Origin: Iningainema tapete BLCC-T55
GTDB taxonomy: Bacteria; Cyanobacteriota; Cyanobacteriia; Cyanobacteriales; Nostocaceae
DNA length: 64,000 nt
Assembly: GCF_014698965.1 (NCBI RefSeq)
Contig: NZ_JACXAE010000072.1
Span: 248,001-312,000 of the forward strand
Direction of reading: 5' to 3'
In this document: positions 38,624 to 47,173 of the stretch, one piece after another
Layout of the letters: every line of letters starts with the position of its first letter
How positions within the stretch are numbered: the first letter of the stretch is position 1
Position numbers and translations under genes: made by a program
Notes under the pieces: model-generated
Database searches by the model: none
What the model was told of the DNA's origin: nothing
What the model saw: the letters and a program-made list of their open reading frames with translations, nothing else

Positions 38624-38713
38624 TTGGAGGATAAATTTGACGGAACTTGAACGTTACTTGTTTGATTTGCAAGGGTTTTTGGTGTTGGAAGATGCCCTAC
38701 CATATCTTTTTGA

Positions 38714-39799
38714 TCATTTATTCCCCTGCTGTGCCAATTCCTTTTGTACAGTTTCAATTGCTTTCTTCAGTTCATCAACAAATTTCAGATCAGTTGTTTT
38801 GACTAAAACTCTCTTCATTGCAGCCAGGTGAGCAGTTTTGAATGCTTGTTCGGCTGAAACTTTTACATCAGGTTGAATTCCTTTTCCTTCCCAATTAGTG
38901 TTAGTAATTGGATTGACTGCACGACCTGTGGGAATGAACATACCGAAGTGTTTGTTGAAGGGTTGAAACAGACCGGGATTAGCACCTCCTTTAGTGATTT
39001 CACCAATGATTGTGGCTCGTTTGAGTTGTTGTAAATTGTTGGCAAATTCTTCTGCTGCAGAGAAGGTGTCTTTGCTGGTTAAGATATAAACATCTTTATT
39101 TAGATAACGCTCACCGGGAACGTAAGGAAGCGTCCAATGCTGTTCGATGCGATCGCGATATTTCCCCGAAGCATCTTTTTCTCGCCAGTGCAAATCGTTG
39201 AGATGAACAAGTTTATCGTCGAAAAGGTACGTCGAAATTAAAGCCACCATGTCTGGAGAACCACCACCGTTTTGTCGTAAGTCAATAATCAACGCACGGG
39301 TGTTGCTTAAAAAATTAATTGCCGCAATTGCAGTCTCTCCTGCTTGTTTTTGTGGCATAAAAGCGCGAATGTCAAGATAGCCGATGTTGCCCGCTAACCG
39401 CTCAACTTTGTGAAAACCAAAATTCTCCCAAGCAAGGCTTTGTTGGAATTTTTCCCGTTCTTTTATGTCTCCTTGCTCATTGGTAGGGGGGAATGGCTGA
39501 TGGCTGTAAAACACTCTCAGATGCTTATCTTTACTAATTGCTTGGATATTATCAGTCAAGGTTTGCGCGAATTTTATTGCACTAGTAATGCTGTTATACT
39601 CTCCATTTTGCCAACGGGTTCTGATGTTGGTTTGAACTTCCTTGGCAACAATAGGAAAAACGTAGTCATCCAGTGTTTTAGTTATTGCTTCAATGACTTC
39701 TCTTCGAGTCGCCGCATTAATCGTAATGTCAGGTTGTTCAGGGTTAAATTTCGGCATGGCTGGGGTTGAGTGGAAAAAAACGAGCGCAATTGCGATCAC
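38714..39799 (-). CDS. S41-family peptidase, probably shortened at its N-terminus
   Basis: A 361-residue frame from GTG 39799. The N-terminal VIAIALVFFHSTPAMP looks like the hydrophobic end of a signal peptide without its basic start. An in-frame stop lies only six codons upstream, where a block shared with the TPR-CHAT locus begins (39803 onward). The body has a helical cap, GNIGYLDIRAFMPQKQ, ALIIDLRQNGGGSPDMVA and YILTSKDTFSAAEEFANNL (catalytic Ser), then IGEITKGGANPG. No PDZ domain is obvious. It resembles interphotoreceptor-retinoid-binding-like S41 hydrolases. It may have lost its true start in a rearrangement. Confidence 0.82.
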   Translation of the reverse strand: MIAIALVFFHSTPAMPKFNPEQPDITINAATRREVIEAITKTLDDYVFPIVAKEVQTNIRTRWQNGEYNSITSAIKFAQTLTDNIQAISKDKHLRVFYSHQPFPPTNEQGDIKEREKFQQSLAWENFGFHKVERLAGNIGYLDIRAFMPQKQAGETAIAAINFLSNTRALIIDLRQNGGGSPDMVALISTYLFDDKLVHLNDLHWREKDASGKYRDRIEQHWTLPYVPGERYLNKDVYILTSKDTFSAAEEFANNLQQLKRATIIGEITKGGANPGLFQPFNKHFGMFIPTGRAVNPITNTNWEGKGIQPDVKVSAEQAFKTAHLAAMKRVLVKTTDLKFVDELKKAIETVQKELAQQGNK

Positions 39800-39802
39800 C
39801 TG

Positions 39803-39852
39803 CTTTATAACTGCTCACTTACAATTAGCATCTTCAGATGTACAAGAGACTT
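39803..39852 (+). repeat. copy of the 46993-47042 block
   Basis: The 42-base core ctgctcactnacaa...gagactt matches the block directly ahead of the second TPR-CHAT gene with three mismatches. Here the promoter and gene that should follow are missing. Confidence 0.82.
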
Positions 39853-40236
39853 TTGCAGTACACTGGGTTTTACACTCAACCAAACTTGGAGCATGGTACT
39901 CAACCAAGCCGTGTATTAGCTCTCCTAATCGATACTTGGACTTTACTTGACTCCAGAAATCATTACTCATAATTATTGGGGCTTTAAAACTCTAGGAAAT
40001 TTGTTCAAAATAGAGAAGAGGCTGTGAGGTATCGGTAGTTCAATTTGTGTTCCGCGTTGATACGGTTTCGACCGTGGCAAAGCTGGAATTGCCCAAACCC
40101 TTAGCTTAGCAAGAAGAAATTACGCTATTTTCTATTGCAATAAGAGGGTGTAGTCGTTACTGAGAAACAAGCCGATCCGAAAGACACGCTTTATAGTTTA
40201 TTCTAAAATCAGGTTGTGTAATTTGGTCTTTACATC
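39853..40236. pseudogene. scrambled fragments of a TPR-CHAT gene copy
   Basis: There is no intact gene. 40110-40139 matches 41894-41923 of the first TPR-CHAT gene at 28 of 30 bases. Just upstream, ggaattgcccaaaccct resembles 41533-41549. 40206-40243 matches 46071-46108, the sequence after the stop of copy 1. The rest of the stretch is unassigned. Confidence 0.7.
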
Positions 40237-40419
40237 GTGATGAATCAATTTATCGCTCCCATTAACCTACAAATATCACCCGTTTCCCTTAGCCAAGGCG
40301 AACAAGCAATCCGTCAGGAAATCGCCCAACAGCTATACGCCCAGAATATTTTTACCTTTGCTCAAGCTCGTCGTTTAGCTAACTTGTCAGTATGGGAATT
40401 TCAGCAACTTTGTCGGTAA
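40237..40419 (+). pseudogene. truncated UPF0175-family (antitoxin-like) gene
   Basis: The 60-residue frame contains QGEQAIRQEIAQQLYAQNIF and TFAQARRLANLSVWEFQQL, the diagnostic helix-turn-helix region of UPF0175 proteins, which usually are 80-95 residues and continue after WEFQELL. Here the frame stops four codons later, where a fragment of a CHAT gene (40413 onward) begins, so the C-terminus was replaced by a recombination event. UPF0175 members often pair with PIN-type toxins; none follows here. Confidence 0.7.
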
Positions 40420-40484
40420 TGGTAAAGCTAAGGCTGCGTAACTTAGCTAGTGGTAAGATGACAAAGGCTCAAGCACTGCGACAA
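40413..40484 (+). pseudogene. fragment of a CHAT-domain C-terminus
   Basis: 40413-40438 matches the copy-1 and copy-2 sequence around GNGKAKAA, and 40439-40484 matches 45844-45889 almost exactly. The 62 or so bases between are deleted. It is out of frame and dead, and marks a lost third TPR-CHAT gene. Confidence 0.8.
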
Positions 40485-40609
40485 TAGTCGTAGTCACAAG
40501 TAAATTTAAATGCACGTTATCACCCGCACAGCCAAGCCTCAACAATGGGCTGCTAAATGTAAAAAATATGACTTAAGCTATACTAAAACTAGTAACCTTT
40601 GAAGAGAAT

Positions 40610-40813
40610 GTGAAGCAAAGTACAAAAACCGCCCTAAATCGCGCCTATGTTTCATTACAACGAATAGTTGAGGAATTGTACCGCGAAGTTGATATGGCAA
40701 TAGACAATGGTAATTATGCCGACGCCAGCTTGCTTGAAGCAAGAGCCGAAAGAATATTTGAACAGGCGGAGGCTATTACTGTTATAATAGTGGAGCAAGA
40801 AAATGGACATTGA
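40610..40813 (+). CDS. small helical protein, first of a coupled pair
   Basis: A 67-residue protein starting at GTG 40610 (the overlapping ATG at 40608 is followed at once by a stop). It is charged and helical: LNRAYVSLQRIVEELYREVD, then GNYADASLLEARAERIFEQA. The helix-turn-helix repeat pattern resembles a single TPR-like hairpin. It overlaps the next ORF by 11 bases. The family is not recognised. Confidence 0.6.
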   Translation: MKQSTKTALNRAYVSLQRIVEELYREVDMAIDNGNYADASLLEARAERIFEQAEAITVIIVEQENGH

Positions 40814-41000
40814 ACAAATAAAAGCGCTGTCGCTAGCCGCTAAAACTCTGAGCGGGCAAGCTATCGAACTTATTGAAAAAGGTCACTACGTGGAAGGTCA
40901 TAATCTGATGCGCCAAGCTGTTGAAGCAGGGAGAAAATGCCGACAGTTAATCCAGCAGCCCAAAATCGAACAAGCTTTGACCCAATTTGAACAAGCTTAA
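40803..41000 (+). CDS. small helical protein, second of a coupled pair
   Basis: A 65-residue protein from ATG 40803, inside the end of the previous ORF, with an agcaagaaa purine stretch before it. Its layout mirrors its neighbour: a helix LSLAAKTLSGQAIELIEKGH, then HYVEGHNLMRQAVEAGRKCR, so the two may have arisen by duplication and may bind each other. A clear terminator follows. Function unknown. Confidence 0.6.
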   Translation: MDIEQIKALSLAAKTLSGQAIELIEKGHYVEGHNLMRQAVEAGRKCRQLIQQPKIEQALTQFEQA

Positions 41001-41026
41001 TTGACAAAAATAATTCTAGTAACAGC

Positions 41027-41060
41027 AAAAGTGTTCTCTGATTGCCCGGAGAACACTTTT
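41027..41060 (+). terminator. intrinsic terminator after the small-protein pair
   Basis: aaaagtgttctc and its exact 12-base complement around a 10-base loop, followed by a short T-rich tail (gtttc). It separates the small-ORF pair from the TPR-CHAT gene. Confidence 0.8.
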
Positions 41061-41177
41061 GTTTCATCGTCAAAGTGATGTCCTACGCTGTAGTTACTAA
41101 TGCAGATTCGTTGATTGCGTTAGCCAAAATTAGTCATTTTTATTTTAGGCATCTTTAGGTTAGTATTTTCACTGAAG

Positions 41178-41290
41178 ATTGTATAAATCCAACTAAATTT
41201 TCTTGACCAGCATGGTAGAAAATATTGCATAAGCTCTGTGAACTCAGAAATATGGAGGGTTAGAGCAATGTACGATGCTGGAGATTTATT
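41178..41290 (+). promoter_or_regulatory. upstream region shared by both TPR-CHAT genes
   Basis: All 113 bases before the copy-1 start recur identically at 47045-47157 before copy 2. The block includes the GGAGGG ribosome-binding site at 41254-41259 and a 12-codon ORF. Such identity suggests a recent duplication or gene conversion and common regulation. Confidence 0.85.
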
Positions 41291-41306
41291 ATGCTATACC
41301 GCTTGA
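41268..41306 (+). CDS. 12-codon ORF overlapping the TPR-CHAT start, copy 1
   Basis: ATG 41268 lies 8 bases after GGAGGG, a better ribosome-binding site than the one before the main gene. It encodes MYDAGDLLCYTA and stops at TGA 41304-41306, 16 bases inside the TPR-CHAT frame. The main start ATG 41291 is therefore within this ORF, which could couple or limit its translation. The identical copy is at 47135-47173. Confidence 0.5.
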   Translation: MYDAGDLLCYTA

Positions 41307-44300
41307 AATGCCTTACCCTTGCCACCTTAGTAATTTCCCTGAGTTGTTGCGTAGTATCGGCAAAGGGTTTTGTAGTTCAGCACACATTGGCGCAAACTGC
41401 AACGCCAAACAAGGCTCTAGCGGATAAATTATACCAGCAGGGATTGCAGCAGTCTCGTCAAGGGTACTTTCCCAGAGCACTGAAAACCTACCTTGAGGCA
41501 CTAACAATTTACCGCCAACTGGGGAATCAGGCGGGAATTGGGCAAACCTTGAATGATATTGGCGTGGTTTACATTAACTTGGCAAAATCTGACCAAGCGC
41601 TATTCGTTTTGCAGCAAGCGCTAGCAATTCGCCAGCAATTAAAAGACCGCAAGGGCGAAGGGGAAACCTTGGATAATATCGGTTCAGTTTACGGTGGACT
41701 GTCCAAGTATGACAAACAGCAAGAAATTTTGCACTCTGCGTTAGCTATTCGTAGAGAAGTCAAAGACAGGGCTGGGGAAGGTAAAACTCTGCGCAAAATT
41801 GGCGGGAATTATCAGGACTTAAAGCAATATCCCCTCGCCTTGAAAACTTTGCAGCAAGCACTGGCGATTAATCGGGAGGTTAAAGACCGCTATCAAGAAG
41901 GAATTACGCTATTTTATATTGCGTCTTTGTACTTATTTGATAAAGAAGAATACACAACTGCTCAGGAGTGGGTACAAAAAGCCTTGGCTGTAAATCGAGA
42001 GATAGGCAACGGTGATGGCGAGAGTAAAAACCTATTAAATATTGCTTATATTTATATCTTTCAGGGTAAATATGACCTCGCTTTGGAATACTACCAGCAA
42101 GGGCTGAAAATTGTTCACAAACTAGAAAATCGCCAACAAGAAGCACGTTTTCTGCAACAAATAGGATCGACTTACTCTCTGCGAAGCGACAAAGCTAGGG
42201 CATTGGAGTTTTATCAACAAGCGCTGGCAATTAATCAAGAACTAAATAACCGCCCCGGACAACTTGATACTCTTACATTCATCACAGACACGCATGGTAT
42301 GAATGCAGCAGCAGCCGCTGAAAAAGGGGATTCTGTAATACAAAAGTCAGAAGCTGCTCGCATTATCTCTTTTGCACAACAAGCGTTACCTCTTGCTATT
42401 GAACTCAAAGACAAAGCAAAGGAAGCCGACGTATTAAATAAATTAGCTAAAGCCTATTTTTGGTTGGGAAATGACTCCAAATCTATTGAATTTGCCCAAG
42501 CTGCCATAGCCGTTGCCCGACAAATTCCTGATTTAGAAACAGAGTATAGTGTCTTAACTATTTTGACCGCTGTTTATACTAAACAGGGCAATAATATCAA
42601 ACAGATTGAAGTTGATCAGCGAAGGTTGCAAATCGCCCAGCAACTTAAAGATACCAAGCGTGAAGCGCTAGTCTTACAATCTCTTGGCGTTACATACAAT
42701 AGTTTAGGAGAGTATGAAAAAGCGATTGTATTTTTCCAGCAGGCGTTAACCAAATATGGAGAAATTCAATTAGATAAACTAAATGCTATTTTGCGACCAA
42801 GGGTTACAGGGGAAAAGCTGTTTACCTTGGGTACTTTAAGTTTTAGTTACTATCAACTTGGGCAAGTAGATAAAGCAATTGAAGTTGCCCAACAACGTTT
42901 AACTCTAGCGCGACAATTGCAAAGTCCTGAAGAAGAGGCAGACGCGCTGATTCAATTGGCTAATTTATATGCCTTTGTGCAAGAATTTACCAAAGCCCTC
43001 GAACTCATACAGCAAAGCTTAGTAATTGCTAAAAAAATCGATAATCCCAGTTTAGAAGCACAGGCTTTAGAGAAACTGAGCGAAGCATACACTGAGCAGG
43101 GCAATCATCAAAAAGCAATTGAATTCGCACAACAAGTTTTGATAATTGCTCATAAAACACAAAATCCAAGCATAGAAATAGATGCGTTAGATGCACTCTC
43201 AGATATTTACAAAGCTCAAGGAAATTATCAAAAAGCACTTTCTTACGCACAGCAACGTCTGACGGTTGTCAGGCAGGCTAAATTACAAAACTATGAAGCA
43301 CTTGCTTTAACTCAGATGAGTTCCATCTACCTTGATTTGGGAGATTCCCACAAAGCAATTGAATTGGCAAATCAAGCTTTAAAATTAGCACAACAGTTAC
43401 AAGATCCTCACAGCGAATCCCTAGCTTTGAATAGACTCAGTAGTGCATACAATATTCGAGGAGAATGGGAACAAGCAATTAATACCGCACAAACCAGTTT
43501 AGCACTCGCCCGTAAGTCTAAAAATTTCATAAGAGAGGCGACGGCTGCATCACGCTTAAGCGAAGCTTACGCCGCACTAGGGGAAACAAATAAGGTAATT
43601 GAACTTGCTGAGCCTGCTTTAGTTTTTGCCCGCAAAAGGAAAGAACGCATCGATGAAGCGAATTTACTAATGGAGTTGGGCGATGCTTACCGCGAAATTG
43701 GCAAACATAGCAAAGGGCTGGAGTTTACCCAACAAGCTTTGACTATTGCACGCTCACTGAAACACCGTCCTTTAGAAGCCAAAGCGCTGGCATATCTCGG
43801 CAATGCTTACAAAAATCTCAACGACTATCAAAAATCCACTCAACTGTTACAGCAAAGTTTGCAAATCGCCCAAGAAATCAAAAATCCGTATCTGTTGTAT
43901 TTGGTACAGTACAACTTAGGCAAAGTCTACCAGAACTTGGGAGATTACAATCAAAGCAATGAATTCTACCAGCAAGCACTCCAAATTACACGCCAACTGA
44001 AGAATCGTCCTAATGAAGGTTTTGTTTTAGTCGATCTCGCTAGTAACTACTTTAGCCTGAGAGAACCGCAAAAAACCGTAGATTTTGCCCAACAGGGGTT
44101 AGCAATTTTAAAAGAAAGCAAAAAACCTGCCTGGTTCGTGTCTCCACTTTTGGTAATGAGTCGAGGTTACGGTGAGTTAGGAAATGATTCTCAGGCAATG
44201 GAAGCGGTACAATCTTCTTTAGCTTTTGCCAGAAAAGTTCAAAATCCTGCTTTGGAAAAAACAGCACTCAATCTTATAGGGAGTTTACATCGGAAATTTG

Positions 44301-46054
44301 GACGCAAACAAGATGCACTCGCCGCCTATCAAGCTGCATTAGCAATTAAAACAGATACTCAAGTTTTAGGCGGTGACTCTGGTATTTACGCTGGTTTGGC
44401 GATGGTTTACCGTGACTTAAATCAACCTAATGTGGCGGTTGCATATTATAAAGATGCCATCAATGGTATTCAACAAGTTCGCCGCAACATTGAAGGACTA
44501 CCTCCACAGTTACAGAATTCCTTTCTGCAAGCTACCTATGATTTTGGTGGTGTGAAAGTCTCTGACATTTACCGCCAGTTAGCAGATTTGTTGAGACAAC
44601 TTGGACTAAATACAGAAGCATTACAAGTTGTAGAGTTGTTGAAAATACAAGAGTTAAGGGAGTTTACTAGAAGCATTGACAAAAAAACCGATATTCCTCT
44701 ATCTCGTGGTGAAGAACAAATCAAACTTGCAGAAAGTAGTTTAATTGCTTTTGGACAGCGCGTCTACGAGTGCGAACAACAAAAATGTCCTCAATTACAG
44801 TCACTGATTACTCAACGAGATAATTTAAACAGAGAATTTATCAAAAAAGTTAGCGTTCTGGAAAAGTCAATTAATTTTAAAGACCCTAATCTAATTTATC
44901 CTGGTGGTAATTTACTCAATGATGCTAAAAAAATTGTCGAAGCTCAACCAGATACAATCATGGTTTACCCGGTGGTTTTATCTGATAAAATTGTTATTTT
45001 TATAGCATCTAAAGGGGTCGTTGTCAAGAGTATAGAAGTCAAAGGTATCGGACAGCAGCAGCTTGCTACAACTGTTCAGAAATATCGAGAATTACTCAAA
45101 AGTCCAACTGAAGTAGCATCAGTCAAGGCAACCAGCAAGCAACTTTACGATTGGTTGATTAAACCAATTGAATCTGAACTTAAAAATAATAAAATTCAAA
45201 ATCTAGTCTTTGCACTCGACAGTTCTACCCGCTACATTCCCATGAGTACCTTGTTTGATGGGTCAAAATATCTGGTAGAGAATTATCAAATTTCCACGGT
45301 AATTTCCGCAAGTTTAACAAATTTAGGCTCACCCTTACCACCAGGAACCGAAAATACACCAGTATTAGCAGTCGGTTTATCAGATAGAGTTACTGGTTAC
45401 GATCCTTTACCCAATGTACCAAAAGAATTAGAGGCGATCGTTCACGAAAATACCTCTTCAACAGGTATTTATCCTGGGTTAAAATTACTGAATCAAGCTT
45501 TTGATTTCCCGGCACTACGAAGTAATTTAGACGGGAAAAAGATTTTACACATCGCCACTCACGGCGCATTTGTCCCCAACGACCCCACCGCTTCTTACAT
45601 CTTATCCGGTAAAGGTGAAAAAATTCCCATCACCGATATTCAACTATTACAAAATCTGGGGAATATTCATTTAGTTGTGCTGTCAGCTTGCGAAACTGCC
45701 CTTGGTGGTGCCAATCAAAATGGCGTCGAAATTTCCGGTATTAGTTCTTTCTTTATCGGTAATGGTAAAGCTAAAGCGGCGATCGCTTCTCTGTGGCAAG
45801 TCAATGATGCCAGCACTACCCTACTGATGCAGCAATTTTATCATAACTTAGCCAGTGGTAAGATGACAAAGGCTCAAGCACTGCGACAAGCTCAACTTAG
45901 TTTGTTGTATGGGAAAGACTCAAGAGAGAAAAATCAAGATGTACGAGGTATTCTGGTTACACCAATACCAGGCAAACCAGCAACCAGCGATAAAAGTGGA
46001 TTTTCACACCCTTACTACTGGGCACCATTTATTTTGATTGGTAATGGTTTATGA
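41291..46054 (+). CDS. TPR-CHAT protein, copy 1 (secreted caspase-like protease)
   Basis: A 1587-residue protein. The N-terminal signal is LATLVISLSCCVVSAKG. Residues about 45-1090 are a long array of TPR repeats of about 40 residues (QGYFPRALKTYLEALTIYRQ, GNHQKAIEFAQQVLIIAHKT and others). A coiled linker follows, then the CHAT domain from about 1240 with the His of LHIATHGAF (about residue 1424) and the Cys of VLSACETALGG (about 1467), the cysteine-protease dyad. It ends HPYYWAPFILIGNGL. CHAT proteases act in programmed death, gasdermin cleavage and Craspase; this exported form has no such partner nearby. The TPR array probably senses a protein signal. Confidence 0.92.
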   Translation: MLYRLKCLTLATLVISLSCCVVSAKGFVVQHTLAQTATPNKALADKLYQQGLQQSRQGYFPRALKTYLEALTIYRQLGNQAGIGQTLNDIGVVYINLAKSDQALFVLQQALAIRQQLKDRKGEGETLDNIGSVYGGLSKYDKQQEILHSALAIRREVKDRAGEGKTLRKIGGNYQDLKQYPLALKTLQQALAINREVKDRYQEGITLFYIASLYLFDKEEYTTAQEWVQKALAVNREIGNGDGESKNLLNIAYIYIFQGKYDLALEYYQQGLKIVHKLENRQQEARFLQQIGSTYSLRSDKARALEFYQQALAINQELNNRPGQLDTLTFITDTHGMNAAAAAEKGDSVIQKSEAARIISFAQQALPLAIELKDKAKEADVLNKLAKAYFWLGNDSKSIEFAQAAIAVARQIPDLETEYSVLTILTAVYTKQGNNIKQIEVDQRRLQIAQQLKDTKREALVLQSLGVTYNSLGEYEKAIVFFQQALTKYGEIQLDKLNAILRPRVTGEKLFTLGTLSFSYYQLGQVDKAIEVAQQRLTLARQLQSPEEEADALIQLANLYAFVQEFTKALELIQQSLVIAKKIDNPSLEAQALEKLSEAYTEQGNHQKAIEFAQQVLIIAHKTQNPSIEIDALDALSDIYKAQGNYQKALSYAQQRLTVVRQAKLQNYEALALTQMSSIYLDLGDSHKAIELANQALKLAQQLQDPHSESLALNRLSSAYNIRGEWEQAINTAQTSLALARKSKNFIREATAASRLSEAYAALGETNKVIELAEPALVFARKRKERIDEANLLMELGDAYREIGKHSKGLEFTQQALTIARSLKHRPLEAKALAYLGNAYKNLNDYQKSTQLLQQSLQIAQEIKNPYLLYLVQYNLGKVYQNLGDYNQSNEFYQQALQITRQLKNRPNEGFVLVDLASNYFSLREPQKTVDFAQQGLAILKESKKPAWFVSPLLVMSRGYGELGNDSQAMEAVQSSLAFARKVQNPALEKTALNLIGSLHRKFGRKQDALAAYQAALAIKTDTQVLGGDSGIYAGLAMVYRDLNQPNVAVAYYKDAINGIQQVRRNIEGLPPQLQNSFLQATYDFGGVKVSDIYRQLADLLRQLGLNTEALQVVELLKIQELREFTRSIDKKTDIPLSRGEEQIKLAESSLIAFGQRVYECEQQKCPQLQSLITQRDNLNREFIKKVSVLEKSINFKDPNLIYPGGNLLNDAKKIVEAQPDTIMVYPVVLSDKIVIFIASKGVVVKSIEVKGIGQQQLATTVQKYRELLKSPTEVASVKATSKQLYDWLIKPIESELKNNKIQNLVFALDSSTRYIPMSTLFDGSKYLVENYQISTVISASLTNLGSPLPPGTENTPVLAVGLSDRVTGYDPLPNVPKELEAIVHENTSSTGIYPGLKLLNQAFDFPALRSNLDGKKILHIATHGAFVPNDPTASYILSGKGEKIPITDIQLLQNLGNIHLVVLSACETALGGANQNGVEISGISSFFIGNGKAKAAIASLWQVNDASTTLLMQQFYHNLASGKMTKAQALRQAQLSLLYGKDSREKNQDVRGILVTPIPGKPATSDKSGFSHPYYWAPFILIGNGL

Positions 46055-46191
46055 AAAAGAGTTGATCCTGAAATCAGGTTGTGTAATTTGGTCTTTATAT
46101 CGTCATGAGTCATAATCGTACTCCAATGATGCCGTTATCTTTATTTAAATAAACAGGGAAAAAAGTTCTGTTGATAGTATACTCACCCCTA

Positions 46192-46611
46192 TTACAACAG
46201 CCAATCTTCAATCTTGAGTCTTGGAACTTGACTACAATCCTTCTGATTTCGAGTGACTACAATTCCATCGTTTGAAAGTGCGATTGCAGCAATTCTCAAA
46301 TCTCGGCTTCCAATCCGCAACTTTTGCTCTTTTAGAGATCGGTAGTGTGTTCCTGCTGAAGGCGAAAATTCCAATACTTGAAACCGTTGAAAAAACACGA
46401 TCGCTTCCTGCAAACGCTGATAAGCATTTACCAGTTGTTCAATCGTTTCTGCTCGACGTACCAAATTAAATCGTCCCCGAACCTGCTCTTCCAAGGTTAC
46501 AATTGTCGTTGTAACTTGATCTTGGGGTAGCCTTGCGACCCGCTCAATCAATTGACGTTGACCATGCTGAAATAGGGTTAAACAATCTGTATCAAATATC
46601 CACAGACTCAC
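46192..46611 (-). CDS. PIN-domain toxin, VapC-like
   Basis: A 139-residue PIN-fold ribonuclease. FDTDCLTLF gives the first acidic site, TTIVTLEEQ the second (Glu), GSRDLRIAAIAL the third (Asp) and VVTRNQKDCSQV the fourth. All usual catalytic positions are kept, so it is probably active against RNA. It starts at GTG 46611, overlapping the antitoxin stop by 4 bases (GTGA). The pair lies on the opposite strand between the two TPR-CHAT genes. Confidence 0.85.
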   Translation of the reverse strand: MSLWIFDTDCLTLFQHGQRQLIERVARLPQDQVTTTIVTLEEQVRGRFNLVRRAETIEQLVNAYQRLQEAIVFFQRFQVLEFSPSAGTHYRSLKEQKLRIGSRDLRIAAIALSNDGIVVTRNQKDCSQVPRLKIEDWLL

Positions 46612-46946
46612 ACAATGCCCTCAAAACGATCATCTAATTCCCGTTGAGCCTGTATCTCAGCCACAAACTCATCAAACTGCGGATCAGAAGCCCACATGCC
46701 TGCAAATTCCATCCAAGGATGCAACTCTTGCTGCCCAGAGTCCACCCTCAAAGCAATTAACTCCCCTCGCGACTGTTTACTCATTAAATACTGTTGCAAC
46801 ATTTGGATTGCCTCATGCCGTGTTGTTCCAACCCCCTTGGCATCAGCCCAACCGACTACGCTTGCGATCCAATGATTTTCCCGATCCACTTCAATCAACA
46901 CTGGATAACTAGGTGGCAGCGAATGATCCCACGACAAAGCCGACAT
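46608..46946 (-). CDS. putative antitoxin of the PIN toxin, HicB-like
   Basis: A 112-residue protein ahead of and overlapping the PIN toxin gene, the normal order of antitoxin then toxin. YPVLIEVDRENHWIASVVGW and TTRHEAIQMLQQYLMSK resemble the compact HicB-type fold. The C-terminal ASDPQFDEFVAEIQAQREL would be the toxin-binding tail. Its assignment rests mainly on position and size. Confidence 0.7.
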   Translation of the reverse strand: MSALSWDHSLPPSYPVLIEVDRENHWIASVVGWADAKGVGTTRHEAIQMLQQYLMSKQSRGELIALRVDSGQQELHPWMEFAGMWASDPQFDEFVAEIQAQRELDDRFEGIV

Positions 46947-46992
46947 AATGTTATTCTTATCTACATACTTTGGTTCATTGTAACGTTTATTT

Positions 46993-47042
46993 ATAGCGGC
47001 TGCTCACTGACAACTGGCATCTTCAGATGTACAAGAGACTTT
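46993..47042 (+). repeat. block shared with 39803-39852
   Basis: It lies immediately before the promoter block of copy 2 and is present, with three changes, at the left end of the rearranged region. It marks the original boundary of the duplicated unit. Confidence 0.8.
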
Positions 47043-47044
47043 AT

Positions 47045-47157
47045 ATTGTATAAATCCAACTAAATTTTCTTGACCAGCATGGTAGAAAATATTGCATAAG
47101 CTCTGTGAACTCAGAAATATGGAGGGTTAGAGCAATGTACGATGCTGGAGATTTATT
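47045..47157 (+). promoter_or_regulatory. upstream region of TPR-CHAT copy 2
   Basis: It is identical to 41178-41290 base for base in my reading, with the same GGAGGG site. Confidence 0.85.
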
Positions 47158-47173
47158 ATGCTATACCGCTTGA
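47135..47173 (+). CDS. 12-codon ORF overlapping the TPR-CHAT start, copy 2
   Basis: It encodes the same MYDAGDLLCYTA peptide as 41268-41306 and has the same spacing to the ribosome-binding site and to the main start at 47158. Confidence 0.5.
   Translation: MYDAGDLLCYTA

Noticed and set aside
40050-40150. The stretch gatacggtttcgaccgtgg looked like the start of tmRNA (ssrA).
   Set aside because: The tRNA-like 3' part and tag-coding region are absent, and the following bases match a TPR-CHAT gene fragment.
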